Position numbers and translations under genes: made by a program. The notes beneath the pieces were generated by a model that worked only from the letters and a program-made list of their open reading frames with translations, did not search any database and had not been told where the DNA came from. Positions 13,421-26,100 of a stretch of DNA of 64,000 bases are shown in pieces. Origin of the DNA: Episyrphus balteatus (taxonomy: Eukaryota > Arthropoda > Insecta > Diptera > Syrphidae). Position 1 is the stretch's first letter. Every line of letters starts with the position of its first letter. Where the stretch lies: positions 123,261,551 to 123,325,550 of the forward strand of contig NC_079135.1 of assembly GCF_945859705.1 (NCBI RefSeq). The letters are read 5' to 3'.

Positions 13421-13899
13421 TTGACTAGTTTTCCAATATTATCCTCTTAAGAGGCACATATTCGACTATTGAATTGTCTTCTAATGATTGACAGTTTAAA
13501 CAAAAGATTTAACTCAGCGACAGGGTGACAAAAGATGCTACTGACAGAACAGATTGGTTTCATAGTTACTGAGTTTTTTAATTGACACTCTTTCATGCAT
13601 ATTAAATAAGAATGAAACTTAAGACATTAAAATAGATTGGCAATAAAACTCCCCTTTGGACTTCCTTTTTTCTTTGCTATTGGTATTAATTTTCACCACA
13701 AAAAATCATCTTTGATTGATAAAATATGTATTACAACTTCCCCAGTTCCAAGGAAAAGATTGTTATGACGCATCCGGTATTAACGAAGAATAAAACTGTT
13801 AATGTTGTTTCTCACTAAACACAACAAAAAAATAATAAAAATAAAGCTTTACCAACTATATAATGCTCTTGAGCTCTTCTGTGGCCCAGGAATTACTAG

Positions 13900-15250
13900 A
13901 AATATCCGGTTTTAGTAGAAATGGATATGAATGTTTTACAGGTTTCTCCACACCACACCACCTCTCATATTCTCTCATCATTCACACATATCTTTACACA
14001 CAACATAGAGTAGGTAATCTCTGAAAGGATCATCACTGCATAAAGTAAATCTTCTATACCACCTTACCATAACCTTATACTTCCCTTTCCTATTTCTGAA
14101 GCTTGCACAGTTTCCAACAACAACAAACTACCTTACCTACTCTTCTCTCTCATACCCATCCCAGACGACGGACGACAATCGATTTGTACTTAAATTTCAA
14201 TCTTATACAATTTTCTTTTTCTCAGGGATTTCTTTTTCTTCATTTTGTTGTTGTTATTTTCTTGTGTAAAGTAAAGTGCGATTCGAGAGATGAGCGTTTT
14301 GCAATTTTGCCCAGAGAAAAAATAGTAGTAGAGAACTAGTATTTTTATTCTTCTTCTTTTTATAGTGAATTAGTGTGGCAAGGCCAACGGGTTGGCCGGC
14401 TTTGGAATGGATGGAATTGAATTCAGAATTGGCTATATTCACATAGTGATGGTACGGAGGAAAGTGGAGGAGGAGGTGGAGAAGAAGAAGAAGCAGGACA
14501 CGCGGGATAACAAATGTTGTAATAAATCTGGAAATTATTACAGCATTACTGTGGGCGATTGTATACTAGTGAAGTAACGGGAGGGGTGGAATGCGTTATT
14601 TTATATTATACGATTACTGCTATACGATATAGTATTACTATGTTAGCTCTAGAGAACCGCAGTAATGGATTTTTCTGTGAATGTGTTTGTGTGTGTGTTG
14701 TTTTGAGTATTGTTTTTGTTATATTTTTTGAATGTGTGTCCTTTTGTTTACAAGTAGGCGATAGAAAAAAGTATTGTAATAGATTTGTATGCTTAGGCTA
14801 AGATTGATATTTCTCTGTGCCAAAATGGGGGTTGGTTTTGCTTTTTTGCAGTAGTTAGTTTTTTTTTTTCTACAGTAGTTTGTATACATGATGGTGGACC
14901 TTAAAATGATGGGGTGGTGAATAAATGTTTCACGACGATAAAAAAAACGACGAGGACGATATGACAATGGTTTTAGAATTGTACACAGCGCAGTATAAAA
15001 AAAAGGGTTGGAAAAAATAAAGCGGGTGGGCATTGTACCAATTTGGCATTGGGTTATACCTACGCATGTATAATTGTGGGTAGCTTAAAAATGCATTTTA
15101 ATAGAAATTGAGATTTTTTTTTTTGTTTTAATTCCTTTTCTATAAATATATGTAGGTATATGTATGTGATTGGGGTGATTTTTTCAATAAAATGCTATAA
15201 GGGATGCTATATGAAGGGCATCATAAAGTGGGCGTAGTTTTACTTTAAAT
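13900..15250. other. Strand-asymmetric unique block with skew switch near 14.3 kb
   Basis: 13930-14200 is C/A-rich on the plus strand (CACACCACACCACC). From about 14380 to 15250 it is G/T-rich (GGAGGAGGTGGAG, GGGGTGGTG). It includes GGCCAACGGGTTGGCCGGC at 14381-14399, a small palindrome-rich GC knot. No gene recognised. Confidence 0.6.
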
Positions 15251-15664
15251 AAAGCTTAGAAAATCCGGAGAATTGGAATGGTTTTCATTTTTATTTTTAT
15301 TTTTTAGTTTGCTATGCAAATTTACCGACGGCATTTTCATTATGGTCTATATCTTATCTATACATGAGCTGTATTTTTGTCTTTATTTAGCTTTTACAAG
15401 TTTATGATTTGGCGTAGGCAACGAGATGACAAATTTAATAAACGTCAATGTGACTTTTAGAACTAAACTGTTTTAATTATGTTTGAAATTTAATGACATA
15501 CATATTCATCAGGATTCGGTATCGTGGAATCAAACTACTGTATTAATAGTTTCAAGTTAAAATAACTCTAATAAATAAGCTCTAGACAAGCACGGAGGTT
15601 TTTATCGTCCTCCCTACCCATGAATTGCATTATGTAAATTTACATTTTTTGTTGTTCACTTTTG

Positions 15665-15820
15665 AATGACTTGGAACACTACCTTATCGACATACTACAT
15701 CATGTCTATCATATTTTTCCATGTGATCCGTTTGTGATGTAAAGTGTTGCTCATCCCTTCGCTTATAATTTTGCTGAAAATATTTTGAAGCATTGTCGAT
15801 AAAGTAGTGTACTTAGTTAT
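15665..15820 (+). repeat. Family A repeat, copy 5
   Basis: AACACTACCTTATCGACATA and GATGTAAAGTGTTGCTC resemble copies 1 and 2. The remainder is too diverged to delimit. Confidence 0.4.
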
Positions 15821-18800
15821 GATGGGTATTTTCTTGACGCTAGCAAAACAAGTTTTTTTTTAAATGTAGATACGTATTATTATTGAATTTGCAAACATTC
15901 ACGTTACGTAACGCATAACCATAAAATACTTCAATATTATATAGGTACCTACTGTACTTATTAGACTACATTTTCATAGTTTCCATTCTTATTAAGAAAC
16001 CTAAGATTAAATGCGGTCAATTTTATGTAATGAGTCAGGTTAACCTACATTAATTTTATCAACTAAATATATGCGTAGGTAAGGAAGTCCCTTGCGCATG
16101 GTGCTACAAACTAAATGACAGATGATATTTCTGGTGCAAACGTGATGCTTTGTAGGTAAAGTAGAGTTTTCTTTCCATTAAAAAAAAAAATTTGATGCAA
16201 AAGCAGAGATGCGTTTATGAATTCAACATTTCTGTGCACGTGAATGAACTCGTCTCAAATAAACAAAAATTTTTTCCTTTTCTAATTGTTATTATGATTT
16301 TTGTTTTTCATATAAACTTATTAACAATATTTTTTATATTGAATTATGAAAATGCAGTTCGTGGAGAGCAAAATAAAAAAGTAAAGGAAAAAACGTTAAA
16401 ATCAAATCTGTGATATACGCGAATAGAAGTAGTACATATTGATCTGATAATGACACAATTATAAAAAATATGATAAAAATAAATATTCTAAATAATTTTA
16501 AATTTTGAATAACCAATAAAAATGCCAATACACGAAAATAAAAAAAAATTAACAACAGAAGATAATTTAGGGACAGTAGGTAACACTACAAGCTTGAAAT
16601 TTTAATGCAATCTAAAACTTGGAAATTAAATAATGTTCACTTCCTATAGCATTTGGGAGAAGCAAATCATGTGTCGTGTCGGTAGCGTAGTGCGTATAAT
16701 ATATTTCCTTAATATGACATTTGTTTTTTGTTTTAAGTTTCGAACATGTTTAATTTTTATAACAAACACACGTCCAAAATTTAAAAGCAGGATATTAGTG
16801 GAAAAGCGACATAAGTATAATTATGTCTTTAATTTGGTCCACTTATTTCATTCATTAGGATTCGAATTTAGAATTTTGAAAATTAGAAAAAAATGTGCAG
16901 ACAATTTTCTTTTAAATTAGATTAAAAAAAAAACACTGAAAAAAATTGTTAAAAACTTAAAAATATTTTTTTTTTTATTTCAGAAAAAAGAACTTTTGAA
17001 ATTTTTACAAATTCAATTATGTAATTGAAAAAAAAAAAATTGTCACTTAATTGTTTTGTAAATTTTGAATGGCGATTTTTTTTTCAGTTAAAAAATGTTC
17101 AAATATGATGAATATAAAATTAACTGACGCACATTCTTATATTATGTACCTACTTAAAAGACCACAATTATTAAAAAAAAGATCATTAAAGAATAAACTC
17201 CAAAATTTACATGGCCCTAAATTTTATTAACTTTTTCTTTATTTAAACCAAAAAAAAAAATACAAATAAAAATATTAGAAAGAAAATATTTTTCCAAAAC
17301 ACAAATATTTCATTAAAAATTTAAGTTCACTTATGACGCAAATTGTAGTAGGTATACTAACACACAAGTCATAACCTCTCAAAAAGGTCAAAAAACCTAA
17401 GCAAAATCCAATGACCTGTGATACTAAAAATAATTTTTCAAAAAAAAAAAAAAAAAAACGATAAAAAAATTAGCATCCTGTAAAAAAAAAACTAAAACTC
17501 ACTTTTTTCAAATCGTCACACGAAATTATCCTTATTTTTTTTATTTTTATTCACAAACAACTATTTTATTATAACTGTCATTTTTATTTTATAGACAAAA
17601 ATAGTTGAAAAATTGTCCTTGAAATTCTTTGTGTCACTAGGTACTTTCTAATTCTAAGCACAGGGTGTTTTTTTTTTTTTCAAAATTCACTTTTTTCTAG
17701 TTTTTTTAATTGAAAACTTATAGATCCTTTTATGTTACTAGTTCTATGAATATGATCATTGTCCGAAATTTTCAAAAAATATTCAATGTTCCCCTCCTGG
17801 GATATGGGAAAGAAAAAAATTCAAAAATTTCTATGCGGGCTTTATAACTTGCAGAGTCGCGTGTATATTATTGCACTGTCCTCTTTCGGTATTATTTTTT
17901 ATCGTTTGGTTTTTTTTTTGCGTTGCTCAAAATAAAAATTTTTTTTAGAACACAACTAAACTAAACCTTTACCGATTGAATTAAAAACTCAACTGAATTT
18001 CGTAAAAATGCAACTCAAATTGAATCAAAAAATTTTTGTTGTATAAAATTTTTACAACACGGAGGGCCGTGGTGCTGGTGCTGCTGCTGCTGCTGGTTGT
18101 TGTTGTTGTTGCGGTGGTGAGGCGCGCCGCACCACCAACAACAACAACAAAAACAACAACACACAAAAACGCACACCACATAATAGGTTTCTTGTTTTTT
18201 TTTTATATTTTTATATATTTAGTAGTGTTGTTGTATATTAACTATACACCATAGTAAGAGTATAGAGATACCCTGTGCGCTCTTTATACTCTGCTATACG
18301 TTTTCTGTGCTGCCGCCTTTTCGCCAGATACAAGTTATTTCGTTAGACTTTGTTCATTTTTTGGCACTTTTTCCGCTCGCGCTTTGGTCGTAGTCGCATA
18401 TTATTTTTCGTTGTTGTTGTGCCGCCGCCGCCGTCTTCGTCATGTCGTTTGTTTACAAAAAGTAAAAAAATAATACAAGAAAGTTGGCTAAAAAAAAAAC
18501 ACTCACTCAGATAAAGGTATTACACATGTATGTATGTAGGAGAATTTGCTAAAAAAAATGCACACACAATGAAGGCCATGATTGCATATCTCTTCTCCAC
18601 GTCGTTTATCGTCCGCCCGTTCGTCCGTCCTCGTCGATCCGGGCAACGACAAAAAAGATACAAAAAAAAAAAAAAAACTGCAGCCAAAAATTTGCCTCTG
18701 TATGGGTGCTTTTTCCCTAAAAATCTACTTCAACAATTTTGGATCTCCCCAACATGACTAAAACGACTATTCTTGTGCCCACACAAAGGCAAAGTGATCC

Positions 18801-19247
18801 CCTCCCTGCAATGACCCCCGATATGGACAGTGTTGTAGGTGATCTTTCACAGATACATTTGGGAGCTTTTTTTTTGAGAGCTTTTTTCTTTCTTTTTTTA
18901 TTATTATTTTGTTAGCAAAGTGCAAGTGATTGGATCTCTTCCTGGCTAATTAAACAAACAACCCCTTTTTTTTTTTGCAATATTACAGAGAAATCTTCTC
19001 CTCCAATACTAAGAAAAATAATATAATAAGAATATACAAGGAAATAATAATAAGTAAGAAGATGGGGTCACAGGAGAAGAAAGTGTAACGATCATTGACA
19101 CCTCCAGACTTTATGTGTTGAATTTTTAGAATCTGTTTTGAACGTAATGATCTTCCATTGAAAAATTGGCATAAAAAAAAAAATTGAAAAGCTTAAAATT
19201 GTTGTAAAGAGGAAATCAAGAACAAGAACTACGCAAATGAAATATAA
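15821..19247. other. A/T-tract desert, then CpG island at 18.05-18.65 kb
   Basis: 15.8-17.9 kb is dominated by A and T homopolymers with nothing recognised. At 18.06-18.45 kb there is the GGCGCGCC palindrome, then GCCGCCGCCGCCGTCTTCG and other CpG-rich words, and at 18600-18650 CGTCCGCCCGTTCGTCCGTC. This looks like a regulatory or untranslated segment, but no coding frame supports a gene. Confidence 0.6.
18095..18155. repeat. GC-rich imperfect palindrome centred on GGCGCGCC
   Basis: Around 18121-18128 (GGCGCGCC), the left flank (GTTGTTGTTG, CGGTGGTGA) and right flank (GCACCACCAACAACAACAA) are reverse complements apart from about two bases. A CTG-repeat run precedes it. The GC content is far above the surrounding DNA. 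It is translatable in both directions, which creates mirror-image spurious open frames. Confidence 0.8.
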
Positions 19248-19680
19248 TAGTCGGTAATGTAGTGTTGTGTTTTAAGAACTTTGGTGTTTTTAAGTCTCCA
19301 ATATATTGTCCAACTGTTGAACAATTTTTTAAACAAGATAATATTAAAATAAAAAAGGGAAAAAACATTAAATTCAGTTGCGAGTGCACTGCAATATAAA
19401 TGATAAGGAAGTTCGAGTTCGTTAAAACCTAATTGACACTTTATGTTAATATTGGGACTACCTTATCGTCCCTTAAGTTGCCCCTTTAATTTGTTTGCAG
19501 AAAAATTACATACATTGAAAATAGTAAAGTGAACTACCTTACCGACGGTGTTGTTGGTTCACTCTCTAGCTTAAAACGTTTACCACCTTAAAATAGTTTA
19601 ACAATTGATTTTGAAACATTCTTTGTAAAAAAAAAAATTGCACTACCTTATCATTTCAAAACTCGAACTAAGACTTTTTT
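19248..19680. repeat. Family A cluster, copy 6 (several units)
   Basis: ATAGTCGGTAATGTAGTG at the left is followed by three motif copies: GGACTACCTTATCGTCCC (19456), GAACTACCTTACCGACGG (19534) and GCACTACCTTATCATTTC (19641). The spacing suggests two or more nested or tandem units. Confidence 0.55.
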
Positions 19681-19689
19681 CAAAATGCA

Positions 19690-21128
19690 AATAAAATATA
19701 ACTTCGAAATGAGACTTGAAAAACTGACAGCTGTCAAAAGTGTTCATTTAGGTAACTTGTGGAAGTAATGCAATTTTACTTCTTGAACTATAAATACAAT
19801 ACTTGATTAATAAAACATTGAAGTGTGATCAGCGATCATTTGGAGGTTTTGAAAGGGGATGGTGGCGTTGTAAAAAGCTGAAATGAACTGTACGAAATAT
19901 TGTTAACACAATGTTTGATCAGTTCTGTTAAAGAAAAAAACAACGATATATTAAATAAAAAAAAAAAAGACGGAAAGAATGAAAGAAAACGAATATATGA
20001 AATGAAGACAGATGACAGCAGTTACCCATATAATGGCTTTAGAATAAAAAAAAACTTTATGGATGCAATTTTTGGGGTTAAATATCTGGGGGTTGAAGGG
20101 GGTTGTTCAACACAAGACAGAGATAAAAATGTAAAAAAAAAATATATAATACAAATGTACCAGATAAAGGTAGTTGATCTATGTCGTTCGTTCATCGCAC
20201 TCTATACGTTTTCTTCTACTATACTTACATTATACCAATCTACCATCAAAAAAAGCTTTAATTTTGTTGTTGTGTATATTGTTTAAATAAAACAGATTGT
20301 GTGAATTAATGAACAAAAAAAAAAAAACAATACAAAAACAGAACAAAATAATATTATTTTAGGAAATTTAACAATCATTTTGTATTATAGCGGTCGATCA
20401 CCCCCTAAAAAATAATATTGTGTATGTTCATGTTCATGGAGGCAGAAAGCAGTCTACATTCTCTGGTTAATTGTTTTAGATTTTTTTTTTCTGTGAATTT
20501 GTAAGATATTGTGTCAGAAGTTTTGAAATTATTTGTTGTGTACAATTTTTAATCTCAATCAAGTCAATATAAGTATTTTCTTAGTAAAATATTTAAATTT
20601 GATGCAAAATAAAAAAATACACATTTTTTTCTAATATATAAAAAAATATATAAATTAATCTTAAAAAAAATGATCATGAACAGCTTTTTGTATTCCGTAT
20701 ATAATGTTTTTTGATGCAAATATGTAGTCTGTTTTTCAACTTTTCGGTTGTCAAATTTTTCAAACACAATATAGAAAAAATTATTTCAATGTCCAAGAAT
20801 TCATGCAATATGATCTAATTTAAAAAGCCAAACTTTAAAAAGGTATGTAGATTTTACAGAAATAATAGTACTTTTTTAAAAGCTCATAAAATAAAAATCT
20901 TTTTCTAGTGCATGTTCAAATAAAAGACTAAACAAGTTGAACACCTTTTTTTGGCCGAGAATTGAATTTCAAATATACTTACTAAAACAAATTTGATAAC
21001 ATTTTTTTGAAATAATGGCATTAGAATTTTAAAATGAAAAACTTAAATGATTTACCTAACTTGTTGAAGAGTTAAAATATGAAATCGTTATGTTTGAAAC
21101 TTAAATAGATATTCGTGACTGCTCTAAT
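19690..21128. other. Non-coding AT-rich DNA
   Basis: A 128-codon open frame at 19900-20286 is K/N-rich from A tracts in its first half and has no recognisable motif. I do not call it a gene. Nothing else is seen. Confidence 0.6.
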
Positions 21129-21149
21129 CACACTGGTCTGCAAGGAAAT

Positions 21150-21415
21150 CCTCCTTTAAATAAATCTATACTTTTCTAAAGGCTTTTCGTATGCTGATTC
21201 CGAATCCGAAGTCAGAATTGACCTAGCATGTCACGTTTTTTTTAGATATTCCCGTTAGAAAATCTCAAAACCCATTTTTTTTTTGCTGTTTTCGAAGAAA
21301 TATTTTGGCATAATGTTATCTTTTTCAATTAAAATTCAGTTTCAATCTTCTCAATATCTCTTTTCTTCTCCGAGATATCTTAATTTAAGTAAATTTAGTG
21401 GGTTTAGCATATCTT
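21150..21415 (+). repeat. Family E repeat, copy 1
   Basis: GCTGATTCCGAATCCGAAGT, TTTTTAGATATTC, TGCTGTTTTCGAAG, AATATTTTGGCATAATG and CAGTTTCAATCTTCTCAATA appear in the same order as the copy at 55385, which lies 34 kb away. Confidence 0.75.
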
Positions 21416-21451
21416 ACCATAAAGAAACTGATCTCTAAAAATTAATATATC

Positions 21452-21702
21452 TTTCTCCCTAGAACAAAAGTATACTTTTCAAATGGACTTTAGTATGCTG
21501 ATTTTGAATCCGAACTCAAAAAATTTCGGTCAGCTCTGGTTTTTTAGATATAGTAGTTTTTTTTGAGATTTTCTAAAAAAAAAACTTGATTTTATGATAC
21601 ATTAATTCGAATATCTCAAAATTCTGACGTGATAGAAGACTTCCGATTCTAACTCAGCACATCAAAAACTATAAGAAAAGTATACTTTTGTTTCTAGGAG
21701 AA
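21452..21702. mobile_element. ~250-bp palindromic family E unit
   Basis: The left end CCTAGAACAAAAGTATACTT and right end AAGTATACTTTTGTTTCTAG are inverted repeats. The similarity continues inward for about 50 bp (ATGCTGATTTTGAATCCGAA against the complement of TTCCGATTCTAACTCAGCAC). It has the form of a long-TIR MITE. Confidence 0.65.
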
Positions 21703-21761
21703 ACAAATCTGAAGCTTTACAAGGCAGTTTATCGATAGGTTTATTACTAATAAAATATTTC

Positions 21762-22194
21762 TAAGAGCCAATGTTTCAATCTTCTAATAAATAGTCAGTT
21801 AACTGTTCTACGAATAAAGTTATTAGGCTCATAAACAATCAGATAAAAACATTGAATTTTTCAATCAAAAATAATTTATTCTACAGAATAACAAAAAAAA
21901 ATTGTCAAATTCAAAAATATTTAAAATTAAACGTCATTTTTATTAATGATTGTTTTTGTTTTCTTGTTTTCCACTGTATTTTTTTCAAAATTCTTTCAAA
22001 ACAGCTTTGACAACTGACACAATATTTTTGTTGAGATTATTCCTCAGAATAATTTTTATTCGTCTCTGAAAGAAGCAGATAGTTTTATTCTTAGGAATAA
22101 GCTATATCTGCCTGTTGAAAAATTGATTTTTTCTCTATCCTTAGGAATAAGTACAAACTGACTGTTTAACTGACTATTGAAAAATTGGCCCTAA
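21762..22194. mobile_element. ~430-bp MITE with TAGGGCCAATTTTTCAAT-type ends
   Basis: The left end TAAGAGCCAATGTTTCAAT and right end ATTGAAAAATTGGCCCTAA pair with few mismatches. ATAGTCAGTTAACTG follows near the left end and is mirrored by CTGTTTAACTGACTAT at the right end. Internal direct repeats CTTAGGAATAAG occur near 22093 and 22140. Confidence 0.65.
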
Positions 22195-22665
22195 ATAGAA
22201 AAATAGTATAAAAAATTACAAAACACGTAAAAATTTTGTTGAATGTATTTTATTATGGTTTTTTTTTTTACATATTTGACTTTTTAAATATAATGGGCGT
22301 TGATATTTTACAATTTCCTTAATTAAGGTGTTTTTGTTCATGTAGGATTTACTAAAAAGTGAAGGATTTAAACATTAACGTAGAAGAACATATTTCATGT
22401 CAATCGATAAGTCATGTTATGAGGAATAAGTCCTCCAAATTTGAGCTCAATGCGACAAATAGTTTTAATTTTATACAAGATCAAATGAATCTAAAAGGGT
22501 GATTTTTTAGAAGCTACCCACATTTTTCAAAAATCATTTTTACAAAAATGGTACCTGATAGAATTTTTCTGAAACCAGATTTAGATTCAGGAAAGTCTAA
22601 TCTTTCATAATATCAAAAAATTATTTGAAGGAGAAAAAAAAAGTTAAATTTTGCAGACCAGTGTA

Positions 22666-25600
22666 ATTTAATATTATTTACTGAATTAAAGTATTTATAA
22701 TATAAACGGATCCTACGTTTTTTTTATACAAATTTTTAAACATTACAAGTCCGTAAAAAATATTTATTTAAATATATATAAACTGTTATAATTTTGGTAT
22801 TATTTTTGCAGAGAGTTAAGTTAATAAGATTTTACATAAGTTGTGATTTATTTTGCGGAAATGATTAAGACCATTTCAAGTTTAAAATTTAATTACAAAT
22901 TGTATAGATTTATATTTTTTAGCCAGATAAAATTGTAGTAGACAGTTCAAAACTCGATATGACTCATATAAAATAGAAATTAACTTGGACTTTAGATGTA
23001 AAAAAATGTCTCTTAACGATCTCAAAATCACTTTTGTCATTTTTGGTAATTGTATTCATCAGAATATTTAATATTTTAAAATAATTTTTGAAGCTGTATA
23101 ATTTGATATGTTTAGGCAGGTTTATTTTTTTCTAACGAGTGAAGGGTCGCGGGGAAAAAGAATGATCAGAATTGAAATTATTCAACTTTCAATATTGTTT
23201 TTTTTTTTTTTTTTGAAGTTCAGGATAAATAATTGTTTATTTAATTAATATTATTAATACATATGTATGTATTTTTTAATTTAATTTTTAAAGAAAATGT
23301 AGGTGTAATCATAAAGATATTAAAATAAAATTGTCACTCAAAGCATTTTTAGTAAATCTTTATTTTATTAGAAGGTTTTGAATTTTATTAGCTTTTGCAC
23401 TTATGTCATTGTACCACCGGAAATCCCAAACCAAATTTTTAAAACTATTGATGATATTGCAAATAGCAAAAACAGACCAATCTTAGTAAAATTTATCATT
23501 TCTTTGGTGTTTTCGTGTTGTTAATTCAATTAAATTTTTACGTGAATATTTCAATTTACTTTTTCCGCTATTGTGAAACCGGGGGAAAGTTGTTAAAGTC
23601 CAAAACATTTTCTTTTTTAAGAATAATCTTTTTTTTCACTTAAATAATTTACTGTGAACCAAAAAACTAATTTTTCGGATGTCAAAAATACATTTTTGGG
23701 AAACGCTAAGGAATGCTAAGCGTTATAAATATTTTGAATTCATACAAAGTATATGAAATCATTGTCAGTAACAAAAATAGTCAGAAGTTTTCATCATAAT
23801 TTGTGAGAAAAATTTAAAGTATAAAGAAATTTCACTTAGTACCTTCTTGCTGGAAACGAGTCAATTTAATTTTCTGGTTAGCTGTTAGCTACTCCCAACA
23901 AACAATATCCCTTCTTAAAAGCTTTACAGGAGTTATATTACCACCTGTAAAGCTTTATAGAAGCAAATTTGTTAGTCGGGCTTTGATATTAAAAAAATGT
24001 TGGGTTATCAATTAGATTCTTTTTCCGCAATTTTTGATAAAGTTTTTAGGACAATAATATTTTTTAAAAGAAAAAAATCTATTTGTTTTTAAACAAAACA
24101 AAGAGTAGGTACCTAGGTATTTAATTTAGGCAATAGAAATGTCTGTTTCACTCATAAAAATAACAACTACATTAAAAATTGAACAAAACACAAAAAATGA
24201 TTCATCAACATAAAAATAAGTTATGGTTGAAGAAATGAAAAGTCATAATTGTTGGCGCAATAGGTCGCAGCTCTCAAAAATGTAAAAGGTATACCTACTT
24301 ATTTAATTTTAAGAACCAAAAGTAAAATAATTTTTAAAAATTACATAGGTAGGTATGGGTATTTTTTTTTGAATTTCAAACTTTGGCATTTTAACGTGAA
24401 ACTTAAAACAAAATTGAACAGGAACAATGAATTAGAACAATATCTTGTGTCAACATTTAAAGTTTTTTTCAAAACTTCATTTCAAAAAAATGATAATTTA
24501 AAAAATTTGTTACATACTTTTCACAAAATGTCTCTTTTTACTTTTCTGACAGTGTGTGATGTGTTTTTTTTTTTTTATTTAAAATATAAAGTTAGGTATT
24601 ATTATTATTTTTGTTTTGAACTAAAGATTTTTTTTGGATATCTTAAAGTTGGTAGACTAAGGTCCAATAATTTTGCGTTTTTCAGATTTGCATAAAAAAA
24701 AGAACTTGTCACTCTAAAAGGTGAAACGTAATTTGAAATATTTTATCTTGTACCTACTGCCCGTGCCCAAGCTAAGATAGTTTTTTACAAAAAATATTTC
24801 AAATAAAATTATTTGCACTACCTCATTACCTAAAAGTCTTAACATAAATACCTAGGTATGAAAATTGATTCGAGTGAGTTTGCTAAAAGTTTTAACCTTA
24901 GCGCCGAAAAAAAAATCTAACTGCCCTACAAATTTCTTACTTTTGAATTTTATTAAGCAAAAACGTTTAGCTTTCGTGATTTAAAATTTTTGGAAATTCG
25001 AATTATTTTGAATTATTTGACTGTAAAAAAGTGGTTACTTTAAAAAAGTTGTTCGAATTCCAAAAAACGCACTTCTGTATTGACACGTAGGTAATTTTAA
25101 CTTTCGTTTTCTTTTTTTTTTTGATAAAAAATTTACCTCTATCTAATTTATGTAGTTTTTGGAACAAGATTGAAATTAACTCAATCAAATTACACAAGAC
25201 ACAGTAATATTCATTTCAATAAAAATTTAATTAGAATTTCGAACATTTTCTATATTTACCAATTTATATTTCAAACATTTCAATTTCACCATGTTCCCTG
25301 GATTGGCGAACAAAAATTTTGGTGAAATAGTTGAATAGATTACGTTCAATTATTTGAAAATTTAGAAGGTATGGATAAACGAAGGTAGATATTATTATAA
25401 AAATTTAAATATTTATTCACTTACGCCACAAATTAAAGTTTCCAAATTAAATTTCTTTCCGCTTTCGTTCCTTTTCTTATTTCATTTTTGTTTGTTTTTA
25501 ATCCTTGAGTATAGGTAGTTTTGTGTCCGTTTTTAAACTTTTTGTATTTGTATATTGAAAGTTTAAAATTTTCCTAAGTTGTTTTGCATTTTAAATATTT

Positions 25601-26100
25601 TTTTTTGTTGTTACCAATTCAGGCTCGTTATAGAAATTGCACTTTATTATTATTTTTTTAATAAAAAAAATATTTTATTTTAACTTCTTCGATAGCTAAA
25701 AAAAAAATACAAGAAAAACAAATATTCTTTAACACTTTTTTTCTTCTTCCCAAAAAAAAAAGAAAACAGAAAAAAACACAATGTTTTGAAAACACTTTTC
25801 AAAAATATCTTAGTCACACACTTGAGTGTGTTTGTCAAAAACCAAAAAAAAAAAAACCGGTAAAATATTCGTCACTCCCGAAAAACACAGAAACTTGGTT
25901 TTGATTTCGGTATTTTTTATTTGCACTTTTTCGATTAACAAAACACAACTTTCAGAATTTTTTGTTTATTTCAAAAAATCTCTAATTCACCTCAAAAGTA
26001 CCCAAAGTCCAAAAAAACAAAAATTATTATTTATAACAACAACAACAGCAATTTTTAGCAATTACATTAAGTTTTAAGTATCAGTTAGCAGCAATAATTA
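22666..26100. other. Non-coding, very AT-rich DNA
   Basis: Only the 87-bp MITE copy 3 (23894-23980), TAGGTAGGTA/TACCTAGGTA short repeats (24110, 24355, 24850) and A/T tracts are seen. Confidence 0.65.
23894..23980. mobile_element. 87-bp near-palindromic MITE, copy 3
   Basis: It starts CCCAACAAACAA and ends TTTGTTAGTCGGG. AAAGCTTTACAGG is matched by CCTGTAAAGCTTTATAG on the right half. The length is exactly 87 bp. Confidence 0.75.

Larger units (their letters stand above)
21129..22665. mobile_element. ~1.5-kb composite element with ACACTGGTCTGCAA ends
   Basis: ACACTGGTCTGCAA at about 21130 recurs as its reverse complement TTGCAGACCAGTGT at 22651-22664, and the similarity continues inward (TCCTCCTTTAAATAA against TCTCCTTCAAATAA). 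Inside lie two family E units and a ~430-bp MITE. No convincing target duplication or transposase frame is seen. It may be a single non-autonomous DNA element with later insertions. Confidence 0.55.

Noticed and set aside
19900..20286. 128-codon plus-strand open frame
   Set aside because: The first half is K/N from A tracts, the second half is unrelated to any family, and the upstream sequence shows no promoter. Expected by chance in skewed AT-rich DNA.
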